12,587 nucleotides of DNA. It comes from DATGLE01 sp035294325. Lineage in GTDB: Bacteria; Chloroflexota; Ktedonobacteria; Ktedonobacterales; Ktedonobacteraceae. The stretch covers positions 1-12,587 of the forward strand of contig DATGLE010000057.1 in NCBI GenBank assembly GCA_035294325.1, given 5' to 3'. Position numbers and translations under genes: made by a program. Under the pieces are notes generated by a model, which saw only the letters and a list, made by a program, of their open reading frames with translations, was not told the origin of the DNA and did not search any database. This document shows, piece after piece, positions 6,871 through 12,587 of this stretch (positions are counted from its first letter, which is position 1; each line of letters opens with the position of its first letter).

Positions 6871-8283
6871 ATGATGCCGAGGAAACGTCCAGATATTCTT
6901 TATATCCATTCGCATGATACTGGTCGCTATGTTCAGCCCTATGGTCACGCTGTTCCCACGCCTAATATTCAGCGACTGGCGCGGGAGGGCGTTCTATTCC
7001 GAAAAGCCTTCGCGGCGGCTCCCACCTGTTCGCCGAGCCGCGCCAGCCTGCTCACCGGGCTGCATCCGCACAATAACGGTATGCTTGGCCTTGCCCATCG
7101 TGGGTTCTCGCTCTCCAATCCCGCGCAGCATCTCATTTATACGCTGCGAAAAGAGGCGGGGTATTATACAGCACTGATCGGCGAAGAACATATCACTACT
7201 GATCCCAACAGGATCGGTTACGACACAGTGGTGCCTGTCAGAAACTTTCACGCCAGCGTCGTTGCTCCGGCAGCGGTCAGATTTTTACGCGAAGGACCCC
7301 GCCAGCCCTTCTTTCTCTCCGTCGGCTTTTTTGAGACACACCGCGAGTTTACCGCATCCGAGACGGCGCCAGACGCCGCTTACACGCTCCCACCTGCTCC
7401 ACTGCCCGACACTCCACAGACGCGCCGGGACATGGCGGCCTATAAAGCCGCTGCATCCGCACTCGATAGGGGGATCGGCGAGATTCTGGATGCGCTGGAT
7501 GCCCTGGACCTGGCCGAAGAGACGCTGGTGATCTGCACGACGGATCACGGCATTCCATTTCCATTGATGAAAGGGAATCTGACCGATCACGGTATCGGCG
7601 TCATGCTGATTATGCGCGGCCCCGGCGGATTCCGCGGAGGGAAGGTAAGCGATGCTCTGATCTCCCAGGTCGACATCTTTCCAACGCTCTGTGACCTGTT
7701 AGAGATCGAGCCTCCGGCCTGGTTGCAGGGCCGTTCCTTCCTGCCAATTGTGCATGGCAAGATGGAGTCTATCCATGATGCTATCTTCGCGGAGGTAACG
7801 TTTCACGCATCTTATGAGCCGGTACGAGCCATACGAACCGAGCGCTGGAAATACATTCGCCGCTTCGATACATATCGAAAACCAGTCCTGCCCAACTGCG
7901 ATGACGGCCCGAGCAAAGAGTTGTTGTTGCGGCATGGATGGAAAGAACGTGTACAGCCACCGGAGCAGCTCTATGATCTCCTGTTCGATCCGCAGGAGTG
8001 TTGCAATCTGGCAGCCATGCCGGCGTATGACCAGATCCTCCAGCGCATGCGCCAGCGTCTCCACGCCTGGATGCAGGAGACGCGCGATCCCTTACTTGCC
8101 GGGCCGGTGCGTCCGCCGGTGGGCGTCGAGTTGAATCCTCCCGAGCAGCGTTCGGCCGGAGATCCAACCTTTCGTGTTTCGCCGCCTGTACCCGCGATGG
8201 AAATTTTGCGCGAGGAGCCACCAGCGTCACGAAAGTTGCTGCCAGCAGTCACAGGCAACTCCTCAGGACGCTCTCAGCATTGA
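6871..8283 (+). CDS. Formylglycine-dependent sulfatase (N-sulfoglucosamine sulfohydrolase-like)
   Basis: 470-residue hydrolase of sulfate esters or sulfamates. The activation motif C-x-P-S-R is intact as CSPSR with C53, the cysteine converted to formylglycine, within APTCSPSRASLLTG. The metal-binding start DILYIHSHDTGR has H15-D16 where many sulfatases have Asp-Asp. The second metal and substrate segment is TTDHGIPFPLMKG with D225, H226 and K234. The C-terminal part includes ERWKYIRRFD and EQLYDLLFDPQEC, as in the COG3119 arylsulfatase A family. No signal peptide or lipobox is visible, so a cytoplasmic location is likely. The frame extends to 6751, but ATG at 6871 has AAAGGGG ten bases upstream; ATG at 6874 is equally possible. 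The formylglycine-generating enzyme must be encoded elsewhere. The gene diverges from a sulfotransferase and precedes an exporter gene by 111 bases. Confidence 0.9.
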   Translation: MMPRKRPDILYIHSHDTGRYVQPYGHAVPTPNIQRLAREGVLFRKAFAAAPTCSPSRASLLTGLHPHNNGMLGLAHRGFSLSNPAQHLIYTLRKEAGYYTALIGEEHITTDPNRIGYDTVVPVRNFHASVVAPAAVRFLREGPRQPFFLSVGFFETHREFTASETAPDAAYTLPPAPLPDTPQTRRDMAAYKAAASALDRGIGEILDALDALDLAEETLVICTTDHGIPFPLMKGNLTDHGIGVMLIMRGPGGFRGGKVSDALISQVDIFPTLCDLLEIEPPAWLQGRSFLPIVHGKMESIHDAIFAEVTFHASYEPVRAIRTERWKYIRRFDTYRKPVLPNCDDGPSKELLLRHGWKERVQPPEQLYDLLFDPQECCNLAAMPAYDQILQRMRQRLHAWMQETRDPLLAGPVRPPVGVELNPPEQRSAGDPTFRVSPPVPAMEILREEPPASRKLLPAVTGNSSGRSQH

Positions 8284-8309
8284 CCTGGAACACAAAGCTG
8301 CTCACGACA

Positions 8310-8318
8310 TGTTACAAT
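8310..8318 (+). promoter_or_regulatory. Candidate extended -10 promoter for the exporter gene
   Basis: TGT-TACAAT is an extended -10 element, five of six in the hexamer, located 77 bases ahead of the GTG start. No -35 is evident at 17 bases. If real, the exporter can be transcribed separately from the sulfatase. Confidence 0.35.
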
Positions 8319-8394
8319 CAGCACAAGGCATATTCACGACAACGCGGGGGAATCCGTTTGGCTTTCCCTCATCCAGATAATTAAGGAGCGCCCG

Positions 8395-10002
8395 GTGATC
8401 AATTCAGTCAAATCTCCCTGTGACGATGGAGTCCTGCACTCCCGGCCAGATACTATACAGTGCAAGCCACATGTGGAAGCGTGGGTTCTGGTCGCGACCA
8501 TACTGGGATCGAGTATGGCCTTTATCGATAGCTCGGCGGTCAACGTCGCCCTACCGGTGATGCAGCGCGAACTCTCCGCCACGGCGGCTGATATGCAGTG
8601 GGTGATCGAAGCCTACGCCCTCTTCCTCTCGGCGCTCATCCTGGTCGGGGGATCGCTGGGGGATCATTTTGGACGCCGGCGCATCTTCGCTCTGGGCATT
8701 AGCATCTTCATCCTGGCCTCGATCTGGTGCGGCTTCTCGCCCACCATCCTGCAACTGATCGTGGCGCGCGCCCTTCAAGGTGTGGGCGGAGCTTTGCTGG
8801 TACCGGGCAGCCTTGCTATCATCAGCGCCTCCTTTAGTACAGCCAATCGCGGCAGGGCCATTGGCACCTGGTCCGGCTTTACCTCGGTTACATCCGTCAT
8901 TGGCCCGGTACTCGGCGGCTGGCTGGTCCAGTTCGCTTCCTGGCGCTGGGTTTTCTTCCTGAATGTGCCCCTGGCTGCGGTGGTGTTAGCGGTCCTCTTC
9001 TGGCGCGTCCCGGAAAGCCGGGATGAGCATCTGAGAGGAGGATTAGACTGGTGGGGGACCGCGCTGGTCACGCTGGGACTGGGCGGCGTGGTTTTTGGCT
9101 TGATCGAGGCTGGCAGCCTGGGGCCGGGCCATCCCCTGGCGCTGCTCCCGCTGCTGGGTGGCCTGATAGCGCTGGGGGCTTTCATCTTCGTGGAAGCGCA
9201 CAGCAGCGCGCCGATGGTCCCGCTTGTCCTCTTCCGCTCAGCAGATTTTAGCGGCACCAACCTGCTCACGCTGCTCCTGTATGCAGCCCTGGGAGCAGCG
9301 ACCTACTTTTTACCCTTCGACCTGATTCAAGTACGGGGCTATTCGGCTGCGGCAGCCGGGGCGGCCCTTACTCCGTTCGCAATCACCATGTTTCTGCTGT
9401 CGCGCTGGACGGGAGGATTGGTCAGACGTTTCGGCGCGAAACTGCCGCTCGTCGTAGGGCCATCCATCACGGCGGCGGGCTTCGTGCTCTTCGCGCTGGT
9501 CGGCAGTGGCAGCTACTGGCTGACCATCTTTCCGGCAGTGCTGGTAATGAGCCTGGGCATGACGATCACCGTCGCGCCTCTGACGACGACGGTGATGGGA
9601 TCGGTGAGCCAGGATAACGTGGGGACCGCTTCGGGCATCAATAACGCTGTGGCCCGCACGGCCAGCCTGCTCGCAATTGCGGGGCTGGGTATCGTCATCG
9701 CTGCTGTCTTCGGAGCCAGCCTGCACAGCAACCTGTCGCGGCTCGATGTGCCCGCCGCTGCGCGACAGCAGATCCTCAGCCAGCAAGGAAAGCTGGCCGG
9801 TATCGATCTGTCAGCCATCGGCAGCCAGCAGTTACAGGCCGCGCTCAGAGATGCCATCAATGCAGCCTTCGTCAGCGGCTTTCGCACCATCATGCTCATC
9901 TGCGCCGCCCTGGCCCTTGTCAGTGCCGCCATTGCCCTGTTTATGATCGGCAATACCAGAAAACAGGCTCCTCAAGAGGCGGAACGGACCGCAGTGAGAT
10001 AA
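8395..10002 (+). CDS. MFS exporter, DHA2 (EmrB/QacA) type
   Basis: 535-residue membrane protein, the usual size for a 14-helix proton-driven drug exporter. After about 28 hydrophilic residues the first helix begins (VLVATILGSSMAFID). Motif D1 is FIDSSAVNVALP with D45, motif A is GDHFGRRR (89-96) between helices 2 and 3, and the antiporter motif C is IGPVLGGWL (169-177) in helix 5. Many more hydrophobic segments follow, and the C-terminus is short and charged. The start is GTG: AAGGAG at 8383-8388 is six bases ahead, ideal spacing. The substrate cannot be told; the class exports drugs, dyes and metabolites. Its position behind the sulfatase hints at export linked to that pathway, but a general efflux role is as likely. 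No TetR or MarR regulator gene is nearby. Confidence 0.93.
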   Translation: MINSVKSPCDDGVLHSRPDTIQCKPHVEAWVLVATILGSSMAFIDSSAVNVALPVMQRELSATAADMQWVIEAYALFLSALILVGGSLGDHFGRRRIFALGISIFILASIWCGFSPTILQLIVARALQGVGGALLVPGSLAIISASFSTANRGRAIGTWSGFTSVTSVIGPVLGGWLVQFASWRWVFFLNVPLAAVVLAVLFWRVPESRDEHLRGGLDWWGTALVTLGLGGVVFGLIEAGSLGPGHPLALLPLLGGLIALGAFIFVEAHSSAPMVPLVLFRSADFSGTNLLTLLLYAALGAATYFLPFDLIQVRGYSAAAAGAALTPFAITMFLLSRWTGGLVRRFGAKLPLVVGPSITAAGFVLFALVGSGSYWLTIFPAVLVMSLGMTITVAPLTTTVMGSVSQDNVGTASGINNAVARTASLLAIAGLGIVIAAVFGASLHSNLSRLDVPAAARQQILSQQGKLAGIDLSAIGSQQLQAALRDAINAAFVSGFRTIMLICAALALVSAAIALFMIGNTRKQAPQEAERTAVR

Positions 10003-10027
10003 TGTCGTTAAAAATATATAGAGGATA

Positions 10028-10041
10028 TATGAACGTTCATA
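10028..10041. repeat. Perfect 14-bp palindrome
   Basis: TATGAACGTTCATA reads the same on both strands. It lies 26 bases after the exporter stop in an AT-rich patch where ATATAT also occurs at 10014-10019 and 10025-10030. An even palindrome with no loop is a poor RNA hairpin but a good shape for a dimeric DNA-binding protein, so an operator is the likeliest reading. The regulator is unknown. Confidence 0.4.
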
Positions 10042-10088
10042 AGGGAGATCTGCTCGCGGGCGCGTGGGTGGGGAAAAAGGAGAATTAC

Positions 10089-10118
10089 ATGGCCCTGGTC
10101 CTGGTCTGCGTTCGTTGA
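10089..10118 (+). CDS. Candidate leader peptide (nine codons)
   Basis: ATG at 10089 is preceded by AAAAAGGAG with six bases of spacing, one of the best ribosome binding sites in the window, yet the frame encodes only MALVLVCVR before TGA (10116-10118). The same frame is open back to another ATG at 10029, making 29 codons, but that start has only GAGG four bases ahead. The VOC gene begins 31 bases further on in a different frame and has no Shine-Dalgarno site. The stop falls in the loop of the inverted repeat 10109-10129. This arrangement resembles a leader peptide controlling a downstream gene; a chance open frame is possible. Confidence 0.3.
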   Translation: MALVLVCVR

Positions 10119-10129
10119 CAGAACGAACG
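10109..10129. repeat. 8-bp inverted repeat overlapping the VOC promoter
   Basis: CGTTCGTT (10109-10116) pairs exactly with AACGAACG (10122-10129) around a five-base centre GACAG. It overlaps the TTGACA hexamer at 10115-10120, so a protein bound here would block transcription. In RNA it would be a compact hairpin holding the stop codon of the nine-codon frame in its loop. GTTC/GAAC half-elements are shared with the palindrome at 10028-10041. Confidence 0.45.
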
Positions 10130-10143
10130 ACACGGTATAGAAT
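10115..10143 (+). promoter_or_regulatory. Near-consensus promoter giving a leaderless VOC mRNA
   Basis: TTGACA (six of six, 10115-10120) is spaced exactly 17 bases from TAGAAT (five of six, 10138-10143). Transcription would start about seven bases later, at or next to the VOC ATG at 10150. This explains why that start has no Shine-Dalgarno site. Confidence 0.6.
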
Positions 10144-10149
10144 GGACAC

Positions 10150-10590
10150 ATGGCGCTTAAACGAATGGACAACATCGGCATCGTGGTGGAATCCCTCGAT
10201 GCTGCTATCTCTTTTTTCGCTGAGCTCGGCCTCGAGCTCGAAGGGCGAGCCATGGTAGAAGGCGAGTGGGCAGGGCGCGTCACGGGACTGGGCGACCAGC
10301 GCGTTGAGATCGCCATGATGCGCACGCCAGACGGCCACAGCCGGCTTGAGCTCTCGCGATTTATCACGCCTCCTGTGGTCGCCGATCACCGGAACGCCCC
10401 GGTGAACGCTCTGGGCTACCTACGCGTCATGTTTGCCGTGGACGACCTCGACGAGACGCTCGCCCGGCTCCGCAAGCACGGCGCAGAGCTTGTCAGCAGC
10501 GAAGTGGTCCAGTACCAGGACACCTATCGGCTCTGCTACATCCGCGGACCTGAAGGACTTCTCATCGGGCTGGCCCAGGATAGAGGCTGA
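10150..10590 (+). CDS. VOC-family (glyoxalase/bleomycin-resistance fold) protein
   Basis: 146-residue cytoplasmic protein with two beta-alpha-beta-beta-beta modules (about 4-70 and 92-144). Landmarks are MDNIGIVVESLDAAISFF, SRLELSRF, VMFAVDDLDETLARL and GPEGLLIGLAQ. Of the four usual metal-ligand positions, judged by eye against glyoxalase I, only the glutamate in RLEL is kept. The first histidine is replaced by N8, the second by R or a neighbour in YLRVMF, and the last glutamate by glycine in IGLAQ. It may therefore not be a classical glyoxalase I. Bacterial relatives with the same features are often annotated as lactoylglutathione lyase-like, which I would treat with caution. The start is chosen from the family N-terminus MALKRMDN and the promoter just upstream; no Shine-Dalgarno site is present. 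It converges on a ring-cleaving dioxygenase of the same superfamily. Confidence 0.8.
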   Translation: MALKRMDNIGIVVESLDAAISFFAELGLELEGRAMVEGEWAGRVTGLGDQRVEIAMMRTPDGHSRLELSRFITPPVVADHRNAPVNALGYLRVMFAVDDLDETLARLRKHGAELVSSEVVQYQDTYRLCYIRGPEGLLIGLAQDRG

Positions 10591-10614
10591 GTCGCCGCGG
10601 TTTCAGGTGGATCG

Positions 10615-10629
10615 CGGCTGGACCAGCCG
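10615..10629. terminator. Weak hairpin after the VOC gene
   Basis: CGGCTG (10615-10620) and CAGCCG (10624-10629) form a six-bp stem with loop GAC, 25 bases past the VOC stop. No T-run follows, so terminator function is only possible. The rest of the 258-base convergent spacer (10591-10848) has small inverted repeats such as GCGG/CCGC near 10744-10756 and a T-run near 10821-10828, but no supported gene. Confidence 0.25.
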
Positions 10630-10848
10630 AGGACATGGGCGTAAAAGGGGTTGACCCATAAATTCGCCAATTTCTACTCATGACGCATATCTCCCCGTTT
10701 CGGCGAACTTATCTGACAACCCACAACTGTTTTGGAATGCGAGGCGGTAATGCCGCATGGCCATATGATATCGACCATGCCGGAAGACACTCAGCATTGC
10801 CCTGCCTCTGGCATAATTTCTTTTTTTTGAAGGCTCTGGCAAGGGCTA

Positions 10849-11823
10849 TCAATGAGCGGAGAGATCGATCTCGGTAATGGGATGCAGGTGCGCTTCGATG
10901 GCGGCCCGCTGCGGTTCCAGGAAAGGCGGCAGCGAGAGCCGCTCCCCCAGGGCCGTGACCTCTTCGTCGATGGCAAAGCCTGGCCCATCAGTCGCAATCT
11001 CGAACAGGACTCCCCCCGGCTCACGGAAGTAGATCGAGTGGAAGTAGAACCGGTCGATCACCGGCGTCACCGTCGGGTTGACGCCGGCGATCCGTGCCCG
11101 CCATTCTCGCTGCTCCTCTTCATTGGGAGTGCGGAAAGCTACATGGTGAACGCCTCCGATGCCAACGAAGCGGCGAAAAGGGAGATCCGGTCGGATCTCC
11201 AGGTGCACCTCGGCACCCGGCCCACCGGGTCCAACCTCGAACACGTTCACCGTGGCCTGTTCATGCGTCTGGTAGGTACGAACAGGCCGGAAGCCAAGTA
11301 CCCCGGTCAGAAAGCGCGCGGACGGTTCCAGACCACGCACGGTGAGCCGCACTGCGTAAAAGCCGTGAATGGACATCTCGCGGGGCACCGGGCTGCGGCG
11401 CCAGGGCGTGCTTTCCAGTCTGCCAGCATCGTCGACCAGTTCGAGACGCTGGCCCTCGGGATCGCGGAAGGGCAGCACCAGGCGGCCCTCGTCGCGTGTC
11501 TGGATGCCATCATGGGCAACGTGGAACGTGTCGAAGCGCTCTTGCCACCAGGAAAGAACCTCTCTTCCGGTGACGCCGAACGCAATGGTCGAGATGGTCC
11601 CGGCCCCCGGGCGATGAATGCCCAGATCGGGCCACTCAAAGAACGTCAGGTCGGTCCCCGGACGACCTGACTCATCCCCATAGAACAGGTGATAGGCCGA
11701 CACATCATCCTGGTTGACCGTTTTTTTGATGAGACGCATACCAAGTACCTGTGTATAAAACGCGACGTTGAGGGATGCGTTCCCGCTCACCGCCGTAACA
11801 TGGTGGATGCCCTCTAATTGCAT
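10849..11823 (-). CDS. Two-domain VOC ring-cleaving dioxygenase (MhqO/LinE/PcpA type)
   Basis: 324-residue protein of the extradiol dioxygenase branch that opens hydroquinone- or catechol-type rings with Fe(II) and oxygen; the length is typical. The N-terminal VOC module starts EGIHHVTAVSGNASLNVAFY and the C-terminal one begins at about 152. Metal ligands can be assigned as H8 (in IHHVT), H227 (in GVHHVAF) and E275 (in GVLFEIATD), spaced as in PcpA. The family tail FAIDEEVTALGERLSLPPFLE is present in the segment 283-303. The ATG at 11823 has GAGGAG with good spacing upstream. It is a single-gene unit convergent with the small VOC gene and divergent from the HU-like gene. Members in Bacillus respond to quinones and catechols through MhqR; no such regulator is in the window. 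The natural substrate is unknown. Confidence 0.9.
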   Translation of the reverse strand: MQLEGIHHVTAVSGNASLNVAFYTQVLGMRLIKKTVNQDDVSAYHLFYGDESGRPGTDLTFFEWPDLGIHRPGAGTISTIAFGVTGREVLSWWQERFDTFHVAHDGIQTRDEGRLVLPFRDPEGQRLELVDDAGRLESTPWRRSPVPREMSIHGFYAVRLTVRGLEPSARFLTGVLGFRPVRTYQTHEQATVNVFEVGPGGPGAEVHLEIRPDLPFRRFVGIGGVHHVAFRTPNEEEQREWRARIAGVNPTVTPVIDRFYFHSIYFREPGGVLFEIATDGPGFAIDEEVTALGERLSLPPFLEPQRAAIEAHLHPITEIDLSAH

Positions 11824-11856
11824 GATTCTACTCCTCTCCTCTCGGCAAAGATCGCT

Positions 11857-11911
11857 GCCTCTGAGGCGACTATTTACTATTTCAAATTAGTATATCTCAA
11901 AACTTTAAGTT
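11857..11911 (-). promoter_or_regulatory. Probable dioxygenase promoter region with two small palindromes
   Basis: On the complement TATACT (11889-11894) is a good -10 hexamer, and TTGAGA (11895-11900) resembles a -35 for a different, weaker -10. The pairing cannot be decided. Two odd palindromes flank this: AACTT-T-AAGTT at 11901-11911 upstream and GCCTC-T-GAGGC at 11857-11867 in the leader. Both could bind a dimeric regulator. Confidence 0.35.
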
Positions 11912-12068
11912 AAGTGCAGTGCGGAGAGGTAGCCGTGTTAAACGGGGCCGGAAGTAATTGGCGGAGATGGGTTTCGCTGGTACCGGCCGTGGCGGCGCGC
12001 AGGGCAAATTGTGGATGGATGGGTAGAGCGATCATGGGATTTGGTGGGACCCGGTATAGTGAAAGTGG

Positions 12069-12081
12069 ATGGTGACACCAT
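12069..12081. repeat. Small palindrome upstream of the HU-like gene
   Basis: ATGGTG and CACCAT flank a single A. The one-base centre rules out a simple RNA hairpin and favours a protein site. It lies eight bases beyond TATAGT (12055-12060), a place where a repressor would cover the start of transcription, if that hexamer is a promoter. Confidence 0.25.
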
Positions 12082-12198
12082 TCCAAATATGCAGAGTAGA
12101 GCATTTGTCTGCTGCTGCGAGTAAGATAGTTGCGCACATTATAACCATGCGTGGGAGCAATCCGATCTTCTGCGCTACATTCGTAGGAGTAGCTACTG

Positions 12199-12552
12199 AT
12201 GAGAACAAGTTCACACGAGAAAAGCCACGTCGTGGGTAAGGACGAACTGATTCACCAGGTCGCCGCCAGGGCGGGGCTGAATCTCAAAGAGACCAACAAA
12301 GTTATCGACGCCTTCACCGAGGTTGTACGCGAAGGCATTGCCCAGGGGCACGAGGTACGCCTGATGGGTTTTGGCACATGGACGCTGCGCAACGTGGCGG
12401 CCCGCCGCGTCAAGTCTATTCGTGGCGGGAACCAGATCACTATTCCTGCCCGCAAGCGTGTGGGCTTCTCGGTGGGCGCAGTGCTTTCCCAGGCCGCGCA
12501 GGGGAAAGCGAACGTGTCTGGCTCCAAACTGAACCAGGCATTTCAGCAGTAA
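12199..12552 (+). CDS. HU-like DNA-binding protein
   Basis: 117-residue basic protein of the HU/IHF family, which dimerises and bends DNA in the nucleoid; normal HU is about 90 residues. The core aligns from GKDELIHQVAARAGL (13-27) through LMGFGTWTLRNVAARR (55-70) to ITIPARKRVGFSVGAVL (80-96). There is an N-terminal extension of about 11 residues and a C-terminal tail of about 20, rich in Q, S and K. At the tip of the DNA-binding arm the normally invariant intercalating proline (P63 of Bacillus HU) is replaced by I74 in KSIRGGNQI. The start at 12199 has TAGGAG nine bases ahead. GTG at 12232 would give a core-length N-terminus but has a poorer ribosome binding site. The last 35 bases of the window after the stop can pair GGAG with CTCC and may begin a terminator. 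Confidence 0.88.
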   Translation: MRTSSHEKSHVVGKDELIHQVAARAGLNLKETNKVIDAFTEVVREGIAQGHEVRLMGFGTWTLRNVAARRVKSIRGGNQITIPARKRVGFSVGAVLSQAAQGKANVSGSKLNQAFQQ

Positions 12553-12587
12553 AGCGCAGCCAGGGTGGAGGGTAAAGGCTCCGCTCT

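Larger units (their letters stand above)
11824..12198. other. Divergent intergenic region between dioxygenase and HU-like gene
   Basis: No gene is supported in these 375 bases. The left 100 bases are AT-rich and should hold the leftward dioxygenase promoter; the middle is GC-rich. The right part holds TATAGT (12055-12060), a small palindrome (12069-12081) and TATAAC (12140-12145) as possible elements of the HU promoter. None of these has a convincing -35 partner. Confidence 0.4.

Noticed and set aside
10028..10129. LexA-type SOS boxes
   Set aside because: GAAC and GTTC half-sites occur, but not in the GAAC-N4-GTTC arrangement of Gram-positive LexA boxes.
10818..10828. T-run as terminator of the VOC gene
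   Set aside because: No stable stem directly precedes it, and it lies about 230 bases after the stop. On the dioxygenase strand it is an A-run, so it cannot serve that gene either.
10680..10877. 65-codon rightward frame between the VOC and dioxygenase genes
   Set aside because: No Shine-Dalgarno site, overlaps the dioxygenase 3' end, and the translation shows no domain or membrane pattern.
1..12587. CRISPR arrays, tRNA or rRNA genes, insertion sequences
   Set aside because: No regularly spaced repeats, no cloverleaf-like sequence noticed by eye, and no transposase-like translation. A covariance-model scan would be needed to exclude small RNAs fully.

Overview
The window looks like bacterial chromosome of fairly high GC (high 50s percent, judged by eye), densely coding, with mostly good Shine-Dalgarno sites and no tRNA, rRNA, CRISPR array or transposase that I can see. 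The mix of proteins (a short 6-phosphogluconate dehydrogenase next to glucose-6-phosphate isomerase, a Stf0-type sulfotransferase, VOC enzymes, an HU-like protein) would fit a Chloroflexota of the Ktedonobacteria type. That placement is inference from general familiarity; nothing here is a diagnostic marker.

Layout, left to right. Positions 1-83 hold the first 27 codons of an unknown leftward gene. A 341-base spacer with two hairpins follows, then a leftward family-4 glycosyltransferase (425-1585) and a leftward Xer-like tyrosine recombinase (1719-2645). Just upstream of the recombinase start lies a perfect 11+6+11 inverted repeat (2684-2711) with the exact geometry of a Xer/dif site. The divergent rightward pair gnd-pgi (2993-5674) has a 6-base gap and links the oxidative pentose phosphate branch to upper glycolysis. 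It ends in a perfect 26-bp hairpin that includes the pgi stop codon.

On the other side of that hairpin is a leftward Stf0-type sulfotransferase (5751-6569). It is divergent from a rightward sulfatase (6871-8283) that has the formylglycine motif, followed by a 14-helix DHA2-type exporter (8395-10002). A PAPS-dependent sulfotransferase, a sulfatase and an exporter side by side suggest a module that adds, removes or exports a sulfated small molecule; the substrate cannot be read from sequence.

The spacer 10003-10149 is unusually rich in signals: a 14-bp palindrome, an ideal ribosome binding site in front of a nine-codon reading frame, an inverted repeat, and a near-consensus promoter that would give a leaderless mRNA for a small VOC protein (10150-10590). 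A convergent two-domain ring-cleaving dioxygenase of the MhqO/PcpA type (10849-11823, leftward) follows. An HU-like protein lacking the usual intercalating proline (12199-12552) closes the window.

The most promising item for follow-up is the recombinase with its adjoining dif-like site. Next are the sulfation/desulfation pair and the leader region of the VOC gene.
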